Of a DNA stretch of 5,682 bases, positions 5,175-5,682 are shown in pieces. The DNA is taken from the NCBI GenBank assembly GCA_028678635.1, contig JAJRDC010000051.1, positions 1 through 5,682 on the forward strand, given 5' to 3'. The stretch's first letter is position 1. Each line of letters starts with the position of its first letter. The notes beneath the pieces were generated by a model. The model searched no databases, had not been told where the DNA came from, and saw only the letters and a program-made list of their open reading frames with translations. The stretch comes from Methanomicrobiales archaeon. Lineage in GTDB: Archaea > Halobacteriota > Methanomicrobia > Methanomicrobiales > JACTUA01. The position numbers and the translations under genes are program-made.

Positions 5175-5682
5175 GAAAGGACGTAATCCTCCACACGGTC
5201 GGAGGCCGGAAGGTGGAGGTCTCGCACGAGGGGAAGGTTTTTTACCCCGAGTCCGGGATCACGAAGGGAGATGTCATCCGTTACTACGAGCGGATCGCCC
5301 CGGTGATCCTCCCCCACCTGGAGGGCAGACCCATTTCCATGGAGCGGTTCCCCGACGGGATCGCCGGTGAAAGCTTCTACCAGAAGGAGATCCCCGATTA
5401 TTTCCCGGCCTGGATCCACCGGGTCTCTATTCCGTATCATCACAAGGGAGGGAGCCAGTTCCAGGTGGTCTGCGACAGCCCGGCAACGCTCGTCTACCTG
5501 GCGGACCTGGGGTGTATCACCCCCCATACCTGGCTCTCCCGGGAAGGGCATCTGAGCCGGCCGGACAAGATGATCCTGGACCTGGATCCCCCCGGGGACG
5601 ACTTCACCCCGGTCCGGACCGTGGCCTTCATGGTGCGGGACCTGCTGGAGGGGGTGGGGCTCCGGCCATCGGTGATGACCAC
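5171..5682 (+). CDS. LigD-type primase-polymerase (NHEJ Pol), 3'-truncated by window
   Basis: The frame is open from ATG 5171 to the window edge, giving 170 residues of what is normally a protein of about 290-300. It matches the polymerase domain of LigD, a member of the archaeo-eukaryotic primase superfamily. That domain fills or extends broken ends, often preferring ribonucleotides. Visible family features are KVFYPESGITKGDVIRYY (22-39), APVILPHLEGRP (43-54), RFPDGIAGESFYQK (59-72), the HTWLSR region (119-124) and ILDLDPP (135-141). Asp137 and Asp139 are the probable metal-binding pair, and the third catalytic Asp would lie beyond the window. Lys22 is a candidate for 5'-phosphate contact, as in LigD polymerases. 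The protein starts at its own ATG, overlapping the ligase stop as ATGA, so it is a separate protein translated with the ligase. It has no fused ligase or phosphoesterase at the N-terminal side. What follows it is unseen. Confidence 0.93.
   Translation, partial: MRKDVILHTVGGRKVEVSHEGKVFYPESGITKGDVIRYYERIAPVILPHLEGRPISMERFPDGIAGESFYQKEIPDYFPAWIHRVSIPYHHKGGSQFQVVCDSPATLVYLADLGCITPHTWLSREGHLSRPDKMILDLDPPGDDFTPVRTVAFMVRDLLEGVGLRPSVMT

Noticed and set aside
5236..5241. A run of six T residues as a possible terminator
   Set aside because: It lies inside the polymerase gene, encoding the Val-Phe-Tyr of the conserved KVFYPE segment.

Overview
The window is a GC-rich segment carrying seven protein genes, the last cut by the right edge. 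Taken together the genes suggest a euryarchaeon, most likely a methanogen of the Methanomicrobia (Methanomicrobiales or Methanocellales type). The reasons are Shine-Dalgarno sites of the GGAGG/GAGGTG kind, archaeal-looking TATA elements at a fixed distance from start codons, and Ku, ligase and polymerase encoded as separate genes, as is known for Methanocella paludicola. This placement is inference; no rRNA or other taxonomic marker is present.

Left part (11-1713, + strand): a two-gene unit for inorganic phosphate, a PiT-family permease followed 8 nt later by a DUF47 (PhoU-like) protein, a pairing seen in many bacteria and archaea. Middle (1720-2950): a small predicted lipoprotein on the minus strand, ending 6 nt from the DUF47 stop, and a divergent six-helix DUF998 membrane protein on the plus strand. 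No functional link between these two is visible.

Right part (3279-5682, + strand): after about 330 bp of non-coding DNA with small inverted repeats and a good TATA element comes a DNA double-strand-break repair cluster. It encodes Ku (274 aa), a minimal ATP-dependent DNA ligase of the LigD/LigC type (334 aa), and a LigD-type primase-polymerase whose start overlaps the ligase stop (ATGA) and which runs out of the window. This is a bacterial-style non-homologous end-joining (NHEJ) system in which the activities fused in bacterial LigD are split into separate proteins. Ku would bind the ends, the polymerase would fill or extend them, and the ligase would seal them. A phosphoesterase (PE) gene may follow downstream, outside the window.

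The main points worth following are the split NHEJ cluster, the likely leaderless Ku and lipoprotein promoters (both with the TATA centre 27 nt from the ATG), two back-to-back dyads between ku and the ligase gene, and the altered first signature motif of the phosphate permease.
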